Origin: Anaeramoeba flamelloides
Lineage: Eukaryota; Metamonada; Anaeramoebidae
Reading direction: 5' to 3'
Assembly (NCBI GenBank): GCA_027625915.1
Contig: JANTQA010000023.1
Span: forward strand, 992,001-1,056,000
Length of the DNA stretch: 64,000 bases
The notes under the pieces were generated by a model. That model did no database searches. It was given only the letters and a program-made list of their open reading frames with translations, and was not told the origin of the DNA. Both the position numbers and the translations under genes were made by a program. Positions 45,101-57,238 of the stretch are shown piece by piece (the stretch's first letter is position 1; each line of letters starts with the position of its first letter).

Positions 45101-48100
45101 AATGGAAAAATTCTTGATCTTGATTAAAAATAAAACAAAATATTCAATTAAATTTATGTATTATCATTTAATTAAAATAATGAGAATGTAAATTTTTAAA
45201 TCTTACTATAAATAAAAATAAGATTTTTTAAGTATGGGTGGTGTCAATACGTCCTAACCACAGTCATAAACATATAGCATTCGGTCTCCCTTCACCATCA
45301 AATTTCTAAATTTTTTGTTTCAATTTGAAAAAAAAATATTTTTTGATTTCAATCAGAAAATAAATTAAAGAGTCGTTTTCCAAAAGTAACACTAAAAAAG
45401 TTTGAATAATTCCTCACCAAATTGATATGTTTAGGTTACAAAACCTTTTTATATATACTTTTTAAAACTTTTGGTTTTCACTTTTTGAAAATGTATGTCA
45501 TCTCTTTGGTATTTGAATTGCTCATGAAGAAAAATTTTGTAATGGTTTCATCTTTTGAAATTTTTTACTAATAAAAGTTTTTTAAAAAATTTAAAAATAG
45601 GCAATATTCTTTTAATTTGTATGTTCTATTTTATTGATCAAATTGATCTGTTTTTTGGTTAACTAGCAATTCTCAATATGTCGTTTTAGATAATTGTCGT
45701 ACTTTTTTTTTTCGGAACTTATTTTTCAAGATTTAGATTCAAATTGGACATTAAATTTAATTTATCAAGAGTTAGGCACTTATTGAGTATAGTTATAAGT
45801 TTGAAATTTCTGATCATTGAAAAATTGGTTTCTGTGATTTCCGCGATTTCTGTGATTTTCAAAATTACAAAGTTTTTTGGAAAAAATGAAAATCATATAT
45901 TATAATTTTTAAAAAAAATTGAGAAACTTAACAATACTTTTAAAAATCAGAATGGATTATAAATTAGTTTTTAAACCAAATGACCTTTTAATGTTTTTTG
46001 AAAATAACTAACAATTAAATTTAATTTTTAAAAAGTGTAGTGATTTTTTATCTCAAAATTTACCTGAAGGATAATTGACGCACTTTTTCAATATTTTCTC
46101 TATTTTGGGTTTTCAAAACAAATTTGAATGAATTAAAGAGTCATTATCAACATTTTTTTTTTTAGTTTCTTTAACTTTTGTTGATTGATAAAGAAAATTT
46201 CAATTTACTTTTTCAGAATTAAATACTTTACACAAGAAAAAACTAGAAAAATGTGTATGTAATTGTTTGAAATTTTGAACTCTTTGATCTAATTTTCAAA
46301 GTGAACTTGTAAATAAATTTTACATAAAAACGTAATAAATTTTACATTTTTGAGCATTTTGGAGGGAATTTTTTTTTTCCATTCAAAATATTTTTTAAAA
46401 TCCATTAATTAAACTCCAAAACCGAAAAAAAACAAATTATGAATTGAAAGCAGATCAAACTGAAAAGATAAACAATGATTTGAAATCTTTAAATACAAAA
46501 TTAAACGATTTAATACTGTTAGTGATACAACAGCAAAAACAAGGTGTTTATTTATAGGACAGACCAAGATGTGAATGTTTATCTTTTTAAGTATAATTAT
46601 TTTTCTTGCAAGTGACTTGCGTTTTGTATTATTTTTCCTTTAAAATGTTAATTCCCAACACAAAATGATTTACAACTGTTCAAATCCTACCGTGAAAATT
46701 CTAGAAGAGATCGAAATTGATTTTCTATTTTAAAATTTTATCTTGTATGAAAAACCGTAAAATGGTTATGAAAGGTTATTACAAACCGGAAGTTTTATAA
46801 TAGTGGATTTAATAATAAGTTATCCATTTTTTGGTTTATTTAGTTTTTCTCATTGACAAACAAATTCATAAAAAAACACTTACTCATTAATGTGGATATT
46901 CAATTTCCAAAAATGCAAAAATCTCTGGTTTTTGGAATTTAAAAGCAATGATCAAAAAATACTTTCAAGTTTTTCTGGATTTCTGTGATTACTTTTCGTG
47001 TGAAAATTTAATTTTTGTCTTTATTTATTACAAAATAAAATTTCTATTATAATGAAACAGAAATTGAAAATTTTCTCTTATGATATGAGATAAATTACAA
47101 AAAACCTATTTCATAAAAGACAATTTTATAATATCCCTAATAAAAAAATTTTTTTATAACATCTCAATAATATTTTTATAACAAAATTTCCTTTTATATG
47201 ATGATTTTTTCAATATTTTTTGAAAAAATATTCTTATAACAGGTTTATAATATGTTACAAGTTTTATAACACATTTTATAACAAAAATTTATGTTATAAA
47301 AGCTGTTATTATGAAATTTTATAATATTTTATAACACCTTTACAACATGTTTATAACATGTTATAAAAAACTTTTTTTATTAGGTTAGAAAAATCAATTT
47401 CTATATCTTCTAGAATTTCCACGGTAGGATTGGAATGGATATATCGATCTATGTTTAGAAAAGCAATTGATACTGTTGTTGTTTTTGTTTGAATTAGCAA
47501 AAGATTTTGTTTCTGTGAACGGGAATGATGCTAATGGTAAGCGGATATTAACTTGCGATAATTCAAAAAGAAGACATTATTATTACTGTTGATGGCGATA
47601 TTTAAAAGGAAGTTCTGGTACTACGTTGATTGCGTGACAAATATTGATAAATTAAAAAAAAAAGTTAAAATACTTTTTAATTTAATTTCCAAATTTTAAA
47701 ATGTTTTAGCACGCTTTGAATAATGAATTTTATAAGTTTTAATAGCAAAGGAACCTTTTAAAATGAGTTGGTTTTTGGTATGTTCTCTGAAATGAAATTT
47801 TTTGAAAGTAAAATTATAGCCAAAATTTCCAAGAAAATGAATTTAACTAAAAATTTTTGAACTTTTTTTGAAAGTATCTGTATGATACGTATTATTATAA
47901 AGACTGTTTTGATCGTGTTCATTTTGTGAAAAAACAATCTTATTAAAAAAAATAGAAACTTGAATTAAAATTTTTATTTGCTTTTTTTATTTGAACTTTT
48001 TGTCATTGTTCGGTTTACCAACAGATTTGTTATTTAGTTGATGAGTGGTGATATTATTAAAATTGCAGAGAAAGTATTTTTTTTCTATTATGTATCAATC

Positions 48101-50568
48101 ATGTCAGGAAATACATATAAGGAATATTGAATAATTGAAAAATGAAAATGAGATGAAATTTTATCTCGTTTATCATTCAAATACTATGGTAAATTAAAAA
48201 ATGATAAAGTGTTCCCTAAATAGAGTATTTTGGTTTAAATTGATTAATTTGGTAGTTTTTATTTTTTAGATTGGTGTTGGTGGTGGTGTTGTTATGGGTT
48301 TAATGGATTATTTATTTAATTCTTATTGTGAAATTTTTTTACTATTATTTCGTTTTTATTATGGTTTTTGCAAATGTTAAGTGGATAGTAAACTAAAAAA
48401 AATCTTCAAGTAAATTTAAAAGCAATTTCAAAAAAAAATCACCGCATCTTGAAATTGAAAAAATAAAGTAAAAATATGAGTACTATAAGATCTAACTTCG
48501 TTTTAAATTCTATTTTCAGAAATGAATTCTTGTTTTTAAAAGAATGATGCATTTTTGCTCATTTATGAAAAAGTAACAAAATTCAAAATATATTTTCCAA
48601 ATTATTTAAAAAAAATTAATTTCTTTAAAGAAGAAAGAAATCTTATTGCCTGTAAAGGGAGTGTACAAAAATACCCTTACAAATAAAATCATTTAATTTT
48701 AAAATAACTTGTTATAAAAGATCTATTTAAGGACTACGTTCCCATTCTGGCGGGTTTTTTCGTTATTTTGTGATTTTATATTCACTTTAAAAAAAGAATT
48801 TTCATTATGAAGAAATTGGATAAAAAAAATTACTAATTACAAAATTAAAATCCAAGTTAAATAAAAACAATTATCAAATAGAAATTTGAAAGAATTTTTT
48901 TCAAAAATAAATGGTTTTTTGGGATTTTCAAGTACAAGTTCTAATTTGAAAACATTTCAAGCTTTGTAAAAGTAACTAAAAACAATATTTAGAACATTCA
49001 TAGCAAATTGCTTTGTGTTTATAGATTTGTGGAAATTATGAAATATTAAAATCAAATTTTGGGAGGATCTTAGTAGGGTAAAAAATTGTAAAATTTTTTG
49101 AAATTATGAAAATTTAACATTATTTTGTAAATGAAATTCTCAGTGGGTAAATTTAATTGAGTTTATAGAAAACTCTTTGAAAGGGTGTTTTTTTTATACC
49201 TTATTCCACCGTTTTCATCTGAAAACTTACTCCTTAAAGGGATTTTATTGAAACTGTTTATTAGATTTTAGGATTTTTATTAAAATTGTTTTAATTTTAT
49301 ATTGAGGTGTTCATTAATAGATTTAAATTCTTTGTTTCGAATGTAATTTATTTACAAAAAAATTAAAAAAATGAAAATAAATAATTTCAAATTTTCAGTC
49401 ATAAGCCAATAAGAAGAGAAAGTATTTTGGAAACAAATCCTCTTACCTTTATTAATTGCTTTTTTAAACCCTCCTTTTCTGAAATAAATTTGTTATACCT
49501 TGATTGTACTTCTTCAACTTGTTGTGTTGAATGGGTTACTGATAACTTTAATGATTGCAAGGCTTCGTGTGCTGTGTGAAAAAATGAGATCTGGGTGTAA
49601 AACACCGCGAACATCCTTTCTACAAACTCGAATTTGTTTTTTTCTTTAATTGAATGCAGTTGTGTGACAAGATCAAGACACCCAACCATATACCTTTTGT
49701 CGTAAGTGAAGTAGTACGTAGGAATTTAGTAACAATTTTTTTGTTTTTTGTCAAGTTGAAAAGAGTTGTTAAATCATGTGAAAATTTTTTAATTAAAGAG
49801 AATGAGAATAAAAGAAATTTACTCTTCTTCTGATTTATGAAATATTTCTTCAATTTTTGAAGACTTTTTCTTTTGGGGGGCTGTGTTTAAATATTTTATT
49901 TGTGCTGAATTGAAGTCGCTTGTTAATTTTTCCAATTTTTTTCTTGAGATTTTGGCATTTTTAATATCCACTTCAAAAAATTGTTTCATTGGCTGGATAA
50001 TTAAATGATCTAAGTGTTCAAACTATTTTAAAGGAAGGTTTGTTTGTTTGGTTTTTGAGCAAAAAAAGAAAAAAATATTGAATTAAGTGTTTTACTTGTA
50101 AAGAGCCATCCCAATAAACTCAAAAAAAAAAAAAAAAACAAAAGAAAAATTAATTTTTTCGAATATGAGAAGAAACAGATCCCTGTTTCCAACAACAAGA
50201 GAAAAAACAGTGTCTGGGTTAAGATCAAAGACTCGTATAAATTGTTCTTGAGGGGGATTAATTACATTGATTTGTCTACTTTTTACAATCTCTTTAAAAA
50301 CTGATCCAAGTTTGTTCAGCTCATCACCTAGATCTCGTTCCAGTTGCTCGGTAACATTGCTTTCCATAAGGGTGGAATATTCTAATACATAATCGGCAAA
50401 CTTGTCGCTTGCCTCATTAAAAACCTCACATGCCTTTTTATATTGCTGCGTAACTTTGTTAAACCCTTCTAAATAATTCTTTAAAGCCTTGTTGCGTTCC
50501 TCATAGGCTTGCAGTTTCGATTGAAACATTGGCGAGTTGTCAAGTATTTCTTGTAAATTTATATCCAT
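39165..50568 (-). CDS. BAR-PH-ArfGAP-ankyrin protein with RGG tail (ACAP-like)
   Basis: Five exons join with matching phases into 994 residues: 50568-50266, 50022-49823, 49693-49447, 44704-44478 and 41172-39165. BAR domain, about 1-250 (SPMFQSKLQAYEERNKALKN; IIQPMKQFFEVDI). PH, about 268-370 (GYLYTKTGSMVKDWKKRYFI; last-helix Trp in EVRSWIEVI), split by the 3.3 kb intron. ArfGAP, about 384-505: zinc ligands C397, C400, C417, C420 (C-x2-C-x16-C-x2-C) and the catalytic Arg 425 in SHRSLG. Ankyrin repeats, about 508-633. A Pro-rich SH3-type site (PPPLPPRKN) follows, then about 220 residues rich in RG, NNWGRGRG and NTNTTKT. It should sense curved, phosphoinositide-bearing membranes and stimulate GTP hydrolysis on Arf-type GTPases in endocytic or recycling traffic. 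The RGG tail is unlike animal or plant ACAP/AGD proteins. The start (MDINLQEIL) is the first ATG before the BAR helix. Confidence 0.85.
39200..39880 (-). repeat. RGG/NNWGRGRG tandem repeats in the ArfGAP tail
   Basis: Degenerate tandem units encode RGRGT, then NNWGRGRG, then NVxNTNTTKT, with at least six rounds. DNA-level copies are close (for example ACATTTCCTCTTCCTC recurs about six times on the plus strand). Unequal crossing-over is likely. Confidence 0.8.
42190..42894. repeat. A-family MITE, best full copy (A1) with B inside
   Basis: TAAACTCTGTTTCAGTCAAA then GGGGCCCAAC at the left; ACTGGGCCCCTTTGACTGAA then AAATAGTTTA at the right. The flanking TA on both sides would fit a TA target duplication. 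A B unit is at about 42416-42595. About 705 bp, no coding frame. Confidence 0.85.
43560..44290. repeat. C-family MITE, degraded copy C4
   Basis: AACTCTTTAAAAAATCTATA, GAAATAATGTGTCAAAAAAT and GATCATTTTTAATTGACGAG match C1 in order and orientation. The TIRs are worn. Confidence 0.5.
46400..46558 (+). pseudogene. Coiled-coil coding trace antisense in the intron
   Basis: About 50 codons read ELKADQTEKINNDLKSLNTK, then LNDLILLVIQQQKQG, and then a stop. The heptad-like spacing of L, I and N and the better base balance suggest once-coding DNA. There is no start or homologue I can name. It lies just left of element K. Confidence 0.25.
46683..47431. mobile_element. TIR element K (749 bp), TTATAAC-rich
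   Basis: Terminal inverted repeats of about 43 bases: AATCCTACCGTGAAAATTCT at the left and AGAATTTCCACGGTAGGATT at the right. The right two thirds (47100-47370) is full of TTATAAC/GTTATAA motifs in both directions. No transposase frame; a non-autonomous DNA transposon by structure. Confidence 0.7.
47420..47640 (+). pseudogene. Broken coding-like stretch right of element K
   Basis: The plus strand reads EWIYRSMFRKAIDTVVV and, in another frame, KDFVSVNGNDANGKRILTCD then NSKRRHYYYC. It is richer in G+C than its surroundings. It looks like eroded protein-coding DNA interrupted several times, perhaps from a transposon or a host gene copy. The family is not recognised. Confidence 0.25.
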
Positions 50569-52218
50569 CCCAACCAAATAAAAATTACTTTCTGTGAAAA
50601 ATAGAAAAATAATATTATTATTTTCCAAATTTTGGGAAAGTTTTGTGGTGATTGTATTTTTTTTTCAAACAGGTGACGAAGTTGGGTTTAGTTTCAATGG
50701 TATTTGAATCATTTTGATTTTGTCAAGAATATTTAAAGTCAATTTTTTTGTGCATAAAAAAGAACTTTGATTTTTTCACTTACAAGTTTGTAAATAAGGA
50801 TCAATTTGTATTTAAATTTGATTGGTGTTACCCAGCACTTAATATTATCTTTTTTGGGTGTTTTTTGAGATTTACTTAATAAATGTACATAGATTTTCAT
50901 TTGTATCCTATTTTTATTTGAGAAGTTAAGATTAAAGAATTGAAAAAAATAGCGTACACAAAAATAAGTCAGGGTATCATAATTAATTGTAAATATTGGG
51001 GAAATTGATTTGTCATCGAGTAATACTATTAAAATCAAATATTACAAATTCCAATTTTATCTAAAAGTCCAAAAAGACTGTATAAATTTATTTCCAATCT
51101 ACTTTGTGAAGATATTTCAATTTTCTTCCTTTAATAAATTGCAAATTGGTTTGAAACTCGAAATAAAAAATTTCTTTTTTAAATTTGAAAATAACTTTGA
51201 TCATTATAAATCTACACTTAGTCGAAAGCTGATTAATTAAATTATCTGTATTCAAAATAATATTCAACCAACCACAAACAAGAATAATAATTATGATGCT
51301 CAAAGTTGTAGATAAACTCTCTAAAACTCTAATTTTTTTCAAAATATGTAGATCTTACTTATGTTATTAAACAATTAAATGTTATTTCTATATATACCCC
51401 ACACCAATGAATTTTATACAGGTAGGTTTATTACTCAGTTCATCAAAAATTTGTTTATTTTTTGTAAACGGAATTGAGTGCAAATTTTCCTATTATTATA
51501 AATGAATAAAGATGTTACTTATTTAAATGTATATTGAATAACCGTACGAAATTATTCCTTGTACATGATTTTTTTTCTATACTCTATAAGGAAAGTAATT
51601 ATGATTTCTGTTCTTGGTGTATTTGTTTGGGACTTGTTTTTTTTTACTCATTATTTAGTTTCGACTAAGTGAAGTAGAAATCAGAAATGAAAGAAATATT
51701 TCAGAATAAAAGATAATTTAATTAATATTTGATCATATCTATAGATATAATTATGGTTATCAAACAATTAGTTAAGTCTTCTAGAGATACCCTAATTTAA
51801 TGAACTTTAGGTAAGTTTATCACTTGGCTCATAAAAAATTTAGTTAGTTCCAAAAAAGGATTTGATTAAATATATTTGAAGTCTAAAATAACAATTTACC
51901 TAATATTCTCAATAAAAAATCTCATCTTGGATTATTTTGATACCATATATTTTTTCTACTACTAGAATTATAAAATTATATATGAGTTTTTGAAAATATA
52001 TTTTGTTTTGTCTTTAGGTTAAAATAATATAAGATTTATTTATTATTTATTGTTTTTTTTTTTTTTTTTGATTATTAAACTCAAGATAACCTTAAAAGAA
52101 AAATAAACAGCTTTTTTTGTTTTTATTTTCTTTAAACAATCGTTTGTGGAATTAATCTTAAAAATTATTTACTTTTTCTTTTTGTATGAAAGTTGAAACA
52201 AAAAAACAAAATCTATAA
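50569..52218. other. AT-rich upstream region of the ArfGAP gene
   Basis: Should hold the ArfGAP promoter, but no clear signal was found. Two related segments (about 51360-51480 and 51735-51860) share the order CTTA(T/G)GTTAT, then AAACAATTA, then CTCA, then AAAATTTGTT, and a third is at 55545-55660. They form a worn dispersed repeat. Small open frames here are AT-rich noise. Confidence 0.35.
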
Positions 52219-52897
52219 TTTGAAACCGTTTTTCAGTCAATGGGGATCAATCATCCGGAGTAAATTAGATAGATTTTTTAAAAGATTAGATTCTATATTA
52301 GCAGAAAAATTTTATTTTAAAAATTTCGAAATTTCAAATATTTTACACATTTTTTCAAAAAAAGTATACTTTTTTTTTTTGACTCTAATTCTTTTGAAAA
52401 TTTTTTTTTTATTGTAAGATCGATATTCATTTGGTAAAAACATGTTATTTTAATGTTACTGGAACAGTGTAAATGGATGTAGAGAAATAATATTTATTTC
52501 TATTTGGATTTTATTTGATCTTCAATTGAAGATCGAAATTAGCATTTTTGATTTTTTCAATATGTTTCGAAAAATTAAAATGAACCTTGTTTGGAGACTT
52601 GGTTTGTAAAAGAAAAGTATGGAAAAACGAGCGAAAATAGTTTCCTATTTATTATTAAATAGGAGTAGAAGATCAAAACTAAAATTGTTGTTTTTCTCAA
52701 TTGGTCCCCAAGAATTTGAGTTTTTCAATTTTTAAGAAAATATATTAATTTTTTAGTTTTATTCAATACCTATTCTAACTATTCATTGGTGTTTATTAAT
52801 TCTATGTATTTTTTATTTATTCTTCAAATTTCAATTATAATAAATAATGGATATGTGATAAAAATATTGGGTACTTTTAACTGTGTCAAAGTTCATT
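52219..52897. repeat. A-family MITE, copy A5, degraded
   Basis: GAAACCGTTTTTCAGTCAAT then GGGGATC at the left and CTTTTAACTGTGTCAAAGTT at the right. The interior follows A2, with only part of a B unit. About 680 bp. Confidence 0.55.
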
Positions 52898-55800
52898 TAT
52901 AGATAAAATTAGATCTTTAAGAAGTAGTAAATAGTAAAAATTGTAGTAGGTCTCAAAATTCTTTTCTTTTTCTTATAATAATTGATGGGGAAGATTTAAT
53001 TAAAATATTTTTGAATATTGAAATTCAACTATCTTTTATTGTCAAAATTTTGAGAGATAAAAGAAAGTACTTTTGATAAATTTGGTGATTTTCTTGATAT
53101 GTTTGGAGTTTCGAGAAAATTTTAATTTTAAGAAAAAATAGATTCCCTCGAAAATAATATGACCAATCAGGTTCTCAAATTTATCTCAAAAACAAAAGAC
53201 AATCAATTTTTTTTTTAAGGATTCTTTGAAAAACTTTTTTGAAAATAGTTTTTTATGGAAAGAAATAAATTTTACCATTTTTGTAAATTTTTCATTATGA
53301 GTCCTTACTTGAAAAACCTTTTTTAAGTACCTGTTGATATTCAAACTTTGAAACCAAATCATAATATACTTTACTTCTCTATTGATGAAAAGGAAACGAA
53401 CGCAAATTAATTCAGAGTTGAATCTTTGATTTTTTGATTTTTTGGGAATATTTTTTTTTGATGAAATTTTTGAGTTTTATTAAATTAGACTTTCGATCAA
53501 GAAATGTTTTTATATGAACATGTGAAATTAATCAAACAGTAAACCAAAAAAAAAAAAAAAAATAGACTTGAAATGAATATTTTTTTTTAGAAGGTTAAAC
53601 ACAAAAGATCATCTTACCTAATAAACAAGTTGAAATCAAAAAATAAAATAAAAAAAGAGATTAAAACCTATTTTGGAAGATGTATTTTCTTTATCTTCTG
53701 GGTTTTTATTAATACAAACAATTTATAAATTTGAACTTCTCTCCCCATTAATTTTAATTTTAATTTTACAAAAAGATTTTTTTCCAATTTTGCTTTCAAA
53801 ATTCTTTTTTTCAATTTTTTTTCTCATACAATACCAAAATAAAGAATATTATTTCAAAAATTAAAATAAAGGAAAGATTTGAATTCTCGGAATCAAAAAA
53901 ACTGTCATGAAGTTCCAACTCTAGTAAAAGAAAATTTTCAGAAAAAATTTCAATCTGACTCAAAATTATTTTTCGTTTTCATTTTAAAGTTTATTAAATA
54001 ATTATAACGTAAAAAGCATTTGTCCAATAAAAATTTATCACTGATGAGTAAATTAATTCATATCTCACTTTCTGAACCCAAACTAGAATTAGATGAATTA
54101 AATAAAAATAGTATAATTAAATCCATTTCTGAATTTTTTTAGAAATAATAAGTAATTTATTTCTCGAAAACTATCCAAATAAAGTATTTCCAAAAATAAT
54201 GAAAAATAAAACCAAGTAAAGATAAGTAATTGTATGAAATTTTATTCATAAGAACTTGAAATAAAAGATTTTTATATCTTTTTTTTTTTTGATCAATCTT
54301 TTCATTTTTTTGAATACTATTTTTTCATAGGTATAAAAATATCTTATACTAAACTAAAATTCAAAATTTTCCACACAACTAAAACGTTCAAAACAATCAA
54401 AATAATACAATTTCATTGAAATTGAAGATAATTTTGATTTTTGTAAAATATAGAAAATTATTTTTTCATCTTTTAGTTTTTGTTTTCATTTCATTGTTTG
54501 AATTACGTAATTTGTTTCAGTTGGATCAATTTTTTTTTTCAAACATTGATATTAGGTTAAAATTGAGTTGTTCTAAAGAGAAGAACTCAAATAAAATTAG
54601 TTGGTCGTATCTAACCATTTGATCGATCAATATTCCTAATAGAATTTCAACAAATTTAGTAATGTATTTTTTTGTTTTGCTCTCTTCAAAATTTTTAACA
54701 CATCCATAGTTTATTTCTGTTGATAATTATTTATTTTATTATTTTGCGAGTATTGTAATTTATAAACAAGTTTTAACATTTCAATTAGTAAATGATTCTA
54801 ATTTGGTAAATCTACTTGAATTGATTAAATAAGTTTTTTTTTCACAAATCGAATTTTGGTGTGTTAAAAATTTTGAATTGGGGTTTAGTATATATAAGCT
54901 AAATTTCAAAAATAGTGGCAGATTTTTCATCAGAAAAAATATCTTTTTAATTGTTTTTTTTTTTTTTTGAATAATAATATATTTTACAAAAGCGTTTAGA
55001 GCTAACAACCAATATAGATAAATAAATAAAAATACAGTGTAATCATTTTATTTTTTGAAAGACAAATGAAAAAATGAAAAAAATAATAATAAAAAAGTTT
55101 GCCCCTAATTTTGAAATTTGGCTTACATCTCCTGTATTTATTAGAATACCAATTAAGTGGTGTAAAAAAATGATTTGAATCGTTTAGTTTGATATAAATT
55201 GGGGCACGCAAAATTTGAAAAATGTACTTACTTCCTATAAATTATTTTAATAATAATATAAAAATTTTTCTTCAAATATCGTGATAAAAAAAATACCACC
55301 ACGGAATATAATCCTGAAAAAGATTATTAAATGTTAATATTACGAAAATAGTTTTGTAAAATAAAATTATTTCAATACTTTTTTTAATAAGAAAATAACA
55401 ATAATTAGAACTAGTACTAGTCAGAACATGATTAATTGAATTGAACTGGTTCAAAACACTCTCCAATAAATCAAAAAACAATTATATCATAATCCAAATT
55501 CTTACAAACATCAATATAACTCTAATTATTTTTCAAAATAGATAAATCTACTTAGGTTATCAAATAATTAGTGAAATGTTCTATAGACACACTACCCTTA
55601 ATGTAATTTATTTATGAATATTACTGAGTTCATTAACAAATTTGTTCATTTATTTAAAAGGACTCTATTTCATATTGTCTCCATATTATTAATTAATAAT
55701 AATTTTAGGTATTTTTTTTTTTTCTCAACTACTTTTATTAAAATATTCATAAATCTCAGAGACAATATTGTGATTATTCTGAAAAAAAGTCAGAATTTCA

Positions 55801-56580
55801 ACAATTATGCGAATAAACAATCCATTTTTTCATTTTATGAAAAACTCCCAAGAAGTTGAGATCGAAAAATTTTCTTTTATTGAAATAATGTGAAAAGAGA
55901 ACAAAAAAGTACAATATAATTAAACATTAGTAACCTAACTTCAAACACAAAGAAAAAGGAATTAAAAGCAGAAAAAAATTAACTCCTTAAGAATAATTTA
56001 TTTGATTATGATCATTAAAACCAACAAATATAATTTCGATCTTCTTTATTATCAAAACCCCATTAATTATTTTGGAGATCTTAAAAATAACCAATCTACC
56101 AAAAGTCAATCTAACAAATAAAAAGCCCTTTTAAAGGGTGTTCTCGAAAAAACTATAGTTGTTTTTAATCCACTAATTTTCTCTTTAATTATTTATTTTT
56201 GCATTAATTTATTGATCATTCTTTCTGTTGTCAGGTTTTTGGGACTTCTGTTCTTTCTATGATTTAAATTCAAAATTGTGTTTAATGTTTTTGTACCTTT
56301 TTTCCTTTTGATCTAAAAAGGCAAAATTTGTAATTACAAACAAGAAAAAAACTCAATTATCGATTTTTCTCAAAAAGATCTAATAGTCGTCTCAATATTA
56401 ACTCACACACAAACTTTTTCTTAGAAAAGAGTACATTCTCTTTTTCAACTTTTTCTAATCCAAATTCAAAATAAGCTATTTTTGAGAGATAATGTATTTT
56501 TAAATAAAAAACAACTTTCACAAAAAAGAAGATGGGAAAACTTCACAACTTTTCTTGTCAACCATTTTCTTGGAATATAA
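52898..56580. other. Gene-poor AT-rich stretch
   Basis: No protein family, RNA gene or intact element recognised. A worn repeat related to 51.2-51.6 kb covers about 55430-55760. The open frames of 60-80 codons are Phe/Ile/Lys/Asn runs without motifs. Confidence 0.4.
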
Positions 56581-57027
56581 CACGACAAGAATAGCACAAT
56601 CCATACAAATACTTTCAAGACTTTTTCGAACTTTCAGACTGACAGTCTGCAAGATTTCAGTCTCTGATATTCTTTCATATTGTTTCAAATTTTAAATACT
56701 TGATACAAACTTTTGTAAGCCAAAAAAAGAGTAAAAAAATAATAATTAACAAAAGATAACATTTTGAATTTAATTGAAATTTTTGAAAGTTATCAAAAGA
56801 AAAATATTTGTAAACTTTTAAGAACCTGAAACTCTTTTTATGAAAACCAAAAATTGGAAAGTTGTTTAAATTACATGTTTTTAAAAGTATAACTTGTAAA
56901 AACTTTTAAATTGAAAGTTGTTGCATTTTGATCTTCTAATTCCTTTCAAAATTTGGAACAATTTTAAAAAAACAAAGTGTTGCTAAGGAAAAAAAGTGAC
57001 TACAATTTTTGCGCTATTCTTGTCGTG
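56581..57027. repeat. Candidate MITE L with CACGACAAGAATAGC ends
   Basis: CACGACAAGAATAGCACA at 56581 and its near inverse GCGCTATTCTTGTCGTG ending at 57027. The 447-base interval has no open frame. It lies about 210 bases before the start of the next gene, so it may touch its promoter. Confidence 0.5.
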
Positions 57028-57238
57028 AAAACTTTCATAAAAGATCATTTTTTTACTTTTTTGTTATCTTTTTTTTTTTTTTTTAATTTTTTTTGTTTAT
57101 TTAATTTTGAACTTCAAAAAAACCCACTTTTTTTGTTTTTGTAATTTTTAAATTGTGTTTTGTTTATTTTCTGATTTTCTTTTTTTTTTTTTTTTTTTTT
57201 CTTAGTACCAAAGTTTATTTAAACAACATTTTCATAAG

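Larger units (their letters stand above)
44705..49446 (-). other. Third intron of the ArfGAP gene, longest in the window
   Basis: 4,742 bases, GTAAGA donor at 49446-49441 and TATCTAG acceptor next to 44704, phase 0. It contains element K (46683-47431), a family E copy (about 47750-47950), a B remnant (about 48100-48195) and coding-like traces on the plus strand near 46400-46560 and 47420-47640. I found no further ArfGAP exon in it; the BAR/PH linker needs none. Confidence 0.6.

Noticed and set aside
50028-50266. Extension of the first ArfGAP exon through VINPPQEQF and beyond
   Set aside because: The BAR family pattern continues only if the GTAATT donor is used; the read-through adds unlike sequence and ends in a stop.
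54416-55859. Several 60-80 codon frames in the gene desert
   Set aside because: Phe/Ile/Asn/Lys-only composition, no splice or domain support.
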